Of a DNA stretch of 64,000 nucleotides, positions 59,025-64,000 are shown one piece after another. The position numbers and the translations under genes were made by a program. The DNA is taken from the NCBI GenBank assembly GCA_029747585.1, contig JAPEVF010000152.1:24985-88984 (forward strand). The letters run 5' to 3'. This stretch comes from Pleurotus djamor. Its lineage: Eukaryota; Basidiomycota; Agaricomycetes; Agaricales; Pleurotaceae. The notes under the pieces are model-generated. The model saw only the letters and a program-made list of their open reading frames with translations, was not told the origin of the DNA and made no database searches. Positions within the stretch are counted from its first letter, which is position 1; the number at the start of each line of letters is the position of its first letter.

Positions 59025-60140
59025 TTACACTGATATTTTTGCTACACCTTCCACTATCTCGGCGACCTCGGATGAGAGGGGAAGGGTTTTGTAGTAGCGA
59101 TTGGTACCCAGTCCCCTCCAGCCTGTCTTCGCACCTTCGTACTGCGTGATTCGAGGGCTTAGCTCCGTTAATACCTTGCCAATAAATTGGGGGTCGGTCA
59201 AAGGCGTCAGATCATCGCGTTTTGGAAGTTTCTGGATAAAAGGACTCAGTTTGCAACCCATTGAAGGAAGATATAGGTATCTTACCCGTTTTACGGTCTC
59301 CCATGGAGATTCCCAACCGTTGACTTCACGGATGATGAGCGGAGGATTCGACGAGAATGAGTGGTATATTCTCGTGTCGTGCATGCGGAACAATACATTG
59401 TCGACATGAAGCGTGAAACGGCACAAGAGGAATATACATGTAGGCATGACACGCTACCCGAGATGTATCAGTTCCAGTGGGGCTCAGCAAAGCTGGTCGT
59501 ATCACTTACGATCTTAATCAGGCTGCTGGCGGTACCATTATCGTGTAGTTCGTCCTCGAACAGCGGTATCTCTGCGTAGAAGAGGATTGGATCTGGCCGT
59601 GTAAGTTCGGCGATCGGTATGGCTTTTGCAGGATCTTCAATGTCTGCTACGTCCCATGGGTCTGTATCCTGAGATAAACAGTGCCCCGAGTAGGTAGTCG
59701 TGTAAGTCCAGTCGTATGGTTTCGTTGCGACTGTCTTTGGCATCGGATGGGCCGATGTCGGGCTAGTCCTGGTGTGCTGTCTTAGATCATTGCTTCAATG
59801 AGATGCGAATACCATACCTACTTTTCAACCATTCATCTGCGTACCCTACTTTCACACCTCCATCACCGGGTTGGAGTTCGCCATTGCGCACGCCTTTCAG
59901 ACAATGCTCGGCATCGAATCTGTACTTCCAGCCAGATTTCCGGTGCTCTAGTTCGAGATAATTACTTCCAAAGGTCATTTCTGGGAGAGGTATCCCAAGA
60001 GATGATTGTAGCGCATCGAGTTCGACGGCATTGGAGATTGGGTTGGTTGACGCTGTGATGAACCAGTCAAAGATCTCAATTGACCGAGTATTAGGCGATT
60101 CAGAGAGTTTGTGCTCTGGGACTGCGACCGCCTCTGCCAT
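59025..60140 (-). CDS. TIP41: TIP41-like PP2A-signalling regulator
   Basis: Exons 60140-59818, 59768-59510, 59453-59286, 59231-59025; 318 residues. Tip41 binds Tap42 or PP2A-type phosphatases and acts downstream of TORC1. Conserved blocks: ITASTNPISNAVELDALQSS, LGIPLPEMTFGSNYLELEH, GDGGVKVGYADEWLKSR|, MPKTVATKPYDWTYTTTYSG, AELTRPDPILFYAEIPLFED, ELHDNG, VMPTCIFLLCRFTLHVDNVL, FRMHDTRIYH, and KLPKRDDLTPLTDP. Start ATG 60140 (MAEAVAVPEHKL); the frame is open further upstream without a better ATG. Divergent from the dynein light intermediate chain gene, with 150 bases between start codons. Confidence 0.94.
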
Positions 60141-60290
60141 CAGGACGTCGTTGTATGACGATGGAAGTTGAGGTTGGTTGGCCACAGTTGTCAGTGATAA
60201 CGTGAAAGCAAAGGCAATCAAATTTGTACCAAGTCAGCCAAGTTTGGTACTCCGTGGCTACAAAAGTATAACGACCACTTCGCTTCACTC

Positions 60291-62164
60291 ATGGACGACA
60301 ATTCACGTCCCTCATCGCCAGAGGCTCCCCCGCAGGACCTTTGGCTCTCAATCTTGGACTCGGTCTCCTCGTCGCGCTCGATACCCTCAAAACAAATTCT
60401 GCTTCTGGGCCAGCCGTCGTCAGGAAAATCTGCTCTTGTGTCGGCGCTCCTGCAGAAACCGCCATTAGAGGAACAAAAGGATGCGCGTCGCTCAGACTTT
60501 GCCTTGGGCTATGACTACGCTGACGTACGAGACGATGCGGACGAAGGTTAGTCTTCACCATGATCCATCAAAGTCGAGCATCTCAGTCGCGTTGCAGATA
60601 CCATAGCGCGACTGTCGGTGTATACTGTGCCTTCAGCAAATCCTGCCTACATGTCCCTTCTTCCACACTTTCTACCACCCAAAACTTCCCTGCAACACAC
60701 ATTAGTTATCATCGCCCTGGACTGGACTCGACCTTGGACTTTTATCGACGAATTACATGTTTGGCTACAGTGGGTGGAGGAATGGGCAAAGGGAGATGGG
60801 TCGCGAGAAGTAGTCATTGCACGCGAGGAGAATCGCGAACGACGTGCGTACAATCATTTTCTCCCCTTGTGTCCTAAGTTTCCAAGCAACCTAGGCAGTT
60901 CAATCTCACTTGCAGCATTATACGGAGCCGACTACGGATCCGTTGCCTGCTAGTACTTCAGTACCTGGGACGGTTTTACCACTTGCTCCCGGTACATTTA
61001 CGCATAACCACGCCGGAATTCCAATTATCGTCACTTGCACAAAGGCCGACTTGATCGATGAAGGTACGGACCCTATGGCGGGCGGTGCTGGTATGAGTGG
61101 AATGGTGAAAGGCAAAGGCGGGGAATGGGAAGAACGGACGGACGGTTTGATGCAAGTCCTTCGAACGATTTGCTTGAAATGTACGGCACGGTTATTCTGG
61201 CTTGCACTTCGGCTGACCCGTTGCTGCTGTAGACGGTGCTGGTGTCTTCTACACAACCCTCCTCCCAGAAACCCTACAGGTTCTTCGACAATACGCCCTC
61301 CATCTGCTATTCATACCTCCTGCACCTGCTCCGGGATTAGCAAACGGGGCTGATATCATTGCACCCCTCCGCCACCCATTTCCGTTCCCTCATCGACCAA
61401 ATACTCTCGACCGAGATCACATTGTCATACCCGCGGGCTGGGATAGTTGGGGTAAGATACAAGTGATGAGGGACGGGTTTGATCCAAAGATGTGGGGCGA
61501 GGCTTGGGAGCACGACTTGGAAGGAGAGGAGGCGCAGTCGAGTTCTAGTGCTAAGAAGATGTTTAGTCTTCTTGTCCCAGACCAGGGCAAGAAGGTGCGT
61601 GTATACATTTTAACGTCCTTCGCCACCTTTACTGAGGTGATTTTCTACACAAAGCCGACACCACTACCGCCATTTAACAGCCCTATGTCTGAGCAAACGT
61701 TTTTGGCCAAGCACTATGATGAAAACGCGAAACGTGCTGATCGCGATCCTCGTGGTGCTTTCCGAAATCCAACGGACATGGCTGGCGCGGCCACCGGAAT
61801 AGTAGGACCCATGGGTACTAGTAGCTTTGATCTGCCGACTGTTGAGCGTGCACTGAGCGAGATGGAGCTGTCTACCTCTCCAGCGCTCGGCGCCAGCGTG
61901 GCTGGGGAACGTCGACAAGGAAGGACCACAACAGCGAATCGACCTGCTGGTTTAGCGGCCTTGAGTACATCTACAGCTGGTCCTGGTCGCAACACCACCT
62001 CACCTTCACCACTTAATGCATCGACGCCGACCAGCGCCCAACTCCCCCAACACGATGTCCTGCAGAACTTCTTCCAGAGTCTTCTGAGAGACCGGCCTGG
62101 CGCCAGCCCTACGAAGCCCAAACCTAACGATGCGGTCGATGGTCTCGATGATGCATCTTCATGA
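60291..62164 (+). CDS. Cytoplasmic dynein light intermediate chain
   Basis: Exons 60291-60546, 60598-60843, 60899-61180, 61233-61594, 61655-62164; 551 residues. Binds the dynein heavy chain and links the motor to cargo adaptors. The N-terminal G-like domain has LLLGQPSSGKSAL (P-loop, G40-S47) and strands SVYTVPSANPAYMSLL, TLVIIALDWTRPWTFIDELH and GIPIIVTCTKADLIDE. After it: AGVFYTTLLPETLQVLRQYA and VIPAGWDSWGKIQVMRDGFD, as in DLIC1/2. The C-terminal 170 residues are Ser/Pro/Thr-rich with short adaptor-binding helices in known members (VLQNFFQSLLRDRPG fits such a helix). Filamentous fungi use dynein for nuclear migration. Confidence 0.93.
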
Positions 62165-62536
62165 TATCGGGTTTCTATTTGGCGTTTGCACGGTATGATG
62201 TTTACTCTAATGTTTCTCGTAGTCAGTTGTCGGTACGCACGCGGGGTTAGGGTTACGGCCACCCGTTCTGATTACAGTTGTTTGTCTTTCCACCTTTGTC
62301 TTCGACCACCACCTTCTCATCCATCGGCGCCAGCCAACCCTCGCCACTCCCTCCGCCAGAGCCCATCAGGCATCCCAGTGACGCCGAACTGCTCGCCTCA
62401 TAGATTAGCTTACAATAAAATGGGCAAATGGTACGAGCCTCGGGACTTTGGTGTTCATGTAATAAGCGTCTAAGTCCCTGAAACCATTGAATCTCCTAGG
62501 AGCCCCGAGTACCACGACGATGTGCTCACTACGAAA
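62165..62536. other. Intergenic, 5' of the terminal gene
   Basis: About 370 bases with no coding segment recognised. Contains two TTAGGG-like units at 62245-62256, too few to be telomeric. Confidence 0.4.
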
Positions 62537-64000
62537 ATGAAGACGCTAGTGTGAGATTGCCAGCTTCTATATTGAAACGCGCTCTTGAATTAGCAATGCA
62601 GGCAGGGCGCTATCACACGGATGAAGCTGGAGAGACAGGACACGCTTATAAGCTCTGAGACGTTTGTAGCAGAACTGGACACGGGAGACTCATTCACGAC
62701 GTCCATGGTGGATATTCTTGTTCGGGTTCGTGTTGTATTCTGCCACTTTGAAGGCCGAGCCACTGACCTTATATTGACTTCAGGAGCTCGCCGATCGGCA
62801 CAGTAGGCCCAGTTCCGCTGACCGACGACTCATATCAGATAAAACGGCCAAAAGCCTTCGGCAGCTTGGAACCTGCCCCCGACCATACCGGGACTCTACC
62901 GCTGGCGTACGACATCAAGGCCGAAGGAATGTCCACTTGACCGGCTATCTCGCTTCCCTGCCAGACGAAATAGACATGGATGACGATGAAGAAGAGTTTG
63001 AGAATATGTACATCGGCGGCATGGAAGGTTCGCGCATTAACTCAGAATTGTTTGATGCTGTTGGAGGACCTCATTTCTGGGCTTATCCAGAGTCCCGCCG
63101 GTTGGCTCGTTCATACTCAAGCGTCATGTCTAGGTCAGACGAGACTACTCCTTTGGTCCTGCCTTCACTCCCATCCCCGCCGTCGCTCAGCAGTAGCCGA
63201 TCATCGTGGCAAACAACCAACGCTCCTCCTACAACCCTTCCCCGTCACCTACGAAGAGTGCCTGCTCGTTCTCGGACAGGTGACTTTAGTGATTTTACCA
63301 GTCGTCGTCGATCGATCCACAGAGATGCACCTTCCTATCGCTCTGAGGAAGCTACAGGCGAACATCCTCCCAATGAATCCAGCAGTACCAGAACAGGTTC
63401 CGCTACGTCTGGCGCTCGGCGATTCTTCCCCTTCAGCAGGACGCGGCGCAACGAGCCTTCGCTGACCTCGGTTCAGTCAGTGACCCCTCCTTGGCCTGAC
63501 GACCTCGAGATGCTTGGATATGGGACGGTTGAATTCAATGGAACTGCCGGCCATTCTCCCCCAAGCGGAGCCTGGTTTAATATCCCTACTCCCATTGCAT
63601 CGACCTCCTCCCAACACGACGGAGCCGAGTCGGACCACCTCGAAGAGGATGCACCTCCCTCGAACGTGCCGAGGCTTCGTCGTGGAACTATACGCGCACC
63701 CGAAGCCTTACTCGCTCGCCACTCGCCTCCCATCACCCTCGTCAATCCTGTAAACGTCCGCATCTCAGCGTCGCAAACGAGCGAGACGGAGGTCAGCGAG
63801 CATCTTGCCGACGNTGCNGNNNCTTNNCGATTNGCCCTACTCAGCCACCCAATGCGCGTCCCTTGCCTCTTCGCCCCCAAGCCTCCCNTTGGAGCCGTCC
63901 ACCATCACGGCCCCGACCCGAGATANTCCTTCCCCGTCTCCATNCTCCGCAACATNCACTACCCCGTCCCCACTAACTTTCCTCACTACCATCAACACCA
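62537..64000 (+). CDS. Ser/Pro-rich protein, 5' part (runs off window)
   Basis: A long plus-strand frame is open from about 62790 to the window end with codon-like composition, and extends upstream across a probable intron to METs at 62621 and (through a further intron) 62537. Tentative exons: 62537-62548, 62602-62724 or so, 62785-64000. Readable parts: KLERQDTLISSETFVAELDT, SFTTSMVDILVR|ELADRHSRPSS, DMDDDEEEFENMYIGGMEGS, PSLSSSRSSWQTTNAPP and RRGTIRAPEALLARHSPPIT. Mostly Ser/Pro/Arg-rich and disordered; no domain recognised. N bases at 63814-63961 blur the end. The exact start is uncertain; the 3' end is outside. Confidence 0.5.

Noticed and set aside
62241..62260. TTAGGG-like repeat (ggggttagggttacgg)
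   Set aside because: Only about two units, inside an ordinary intergenic region; not telomeric.
62980..63465. 161-codon plus-strand reading in the terminal gene region
   Set aside because: A different frame is open over the whole region and to the window end, and has the more protein-like composition.

Overview
This is a stretch of nuclear DNA from a mushroom-type basidiomycete (Agaricomycetes). The evidence is dense gene packing, many GT-AG introns of about 50-60 nt (one first exon is only 9 nt), expanded F-box and BTB/POZ families, TRI5-type terpene synthases, and housekeeping genes whose proteins are clearly fungal. It is draft sequence with scattered N bases, densest at 18.4-20.9 kb and in the last 200 bases. 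I rebuilt gene models by joining exons at GT-AG sites that keep frame and restore family motifs; none is checked against transcripts.

Layout. 0-4.3 kb: three F-box/leucine-rich-type paralogues, two on minus and one on plus. 4.5-6.75 kb: MDM34 (ERMES tether). 7.0-9.9 kb: tandem pair of TRI5-type sesquiterpene synthases. 10.2-11.9 kb: an F-box protein. 12.3-13.75 kb: MTD1 (folate metabolism). 14.0-15.7 kb: tandem pair of KRE9/KNH-like cell-surface proteins. 16.0-18.3 kb: phosphatase inhibitor 2 (Glc8-like) and ORM1 (sphingolipid control). 18.7-23.4 kb: a virilizer homologue (m6A writer scaffold). 24.5-27.6 kb: SEC18/NSF, divergent from a STIMATE-family membrane protein (27.9-29.4 kb). 29.7-31.9 kb: a DUF2009/UPF0652 B-box protein. 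32.7-35.6 kb: tandem pair of single-pass membrane proteins of no family I recognise. 35.8-38.2 kb: a sedolisin (tripeptidyl peptidase). 38.7-40.2 kb: eIF3m. 40.4-42.0 kb: another F-box protein. 42.8-44.65 kb: an MFS transporter. 46.4-52.1 kb: a same-strand array of BTB/POZ genes (two intact-looking single copies and a third with an in-frame intron, one truncated copy, two pseudogenes). 52.3-54.7 kb: RRS1 and TFIIB, convergent. 55.1-56.1 kb: a PA-domain secretory protein. 56.2-59.0 kb: tandem pair of MBOAT/wax-synthase-like acyltransferases. 59.0-62.2 kb: TIP41 and dynein light intermediate chain, divergent. 62.5-64.0 kb: the 5' part of a Ser/Pro-rich gene that runs off the window.

The window alternates conserved single-copy genes with local tandem duplications that look lineage-specific (terpene synthases, KNH-like, membrane proteins, BTB, MBOAT, F-box). 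The single-copy genes do not form one pathway. The best candidates for something undescribed are the BTB array, which records gene birth and death including a micro-inverted relic, and the tandem NPF-motif single-pass membrane proteins. The virilizer homologue is notable because fungal members are little studied. I see no CRISPR array, rRNA, convincing tRNA or transposon.
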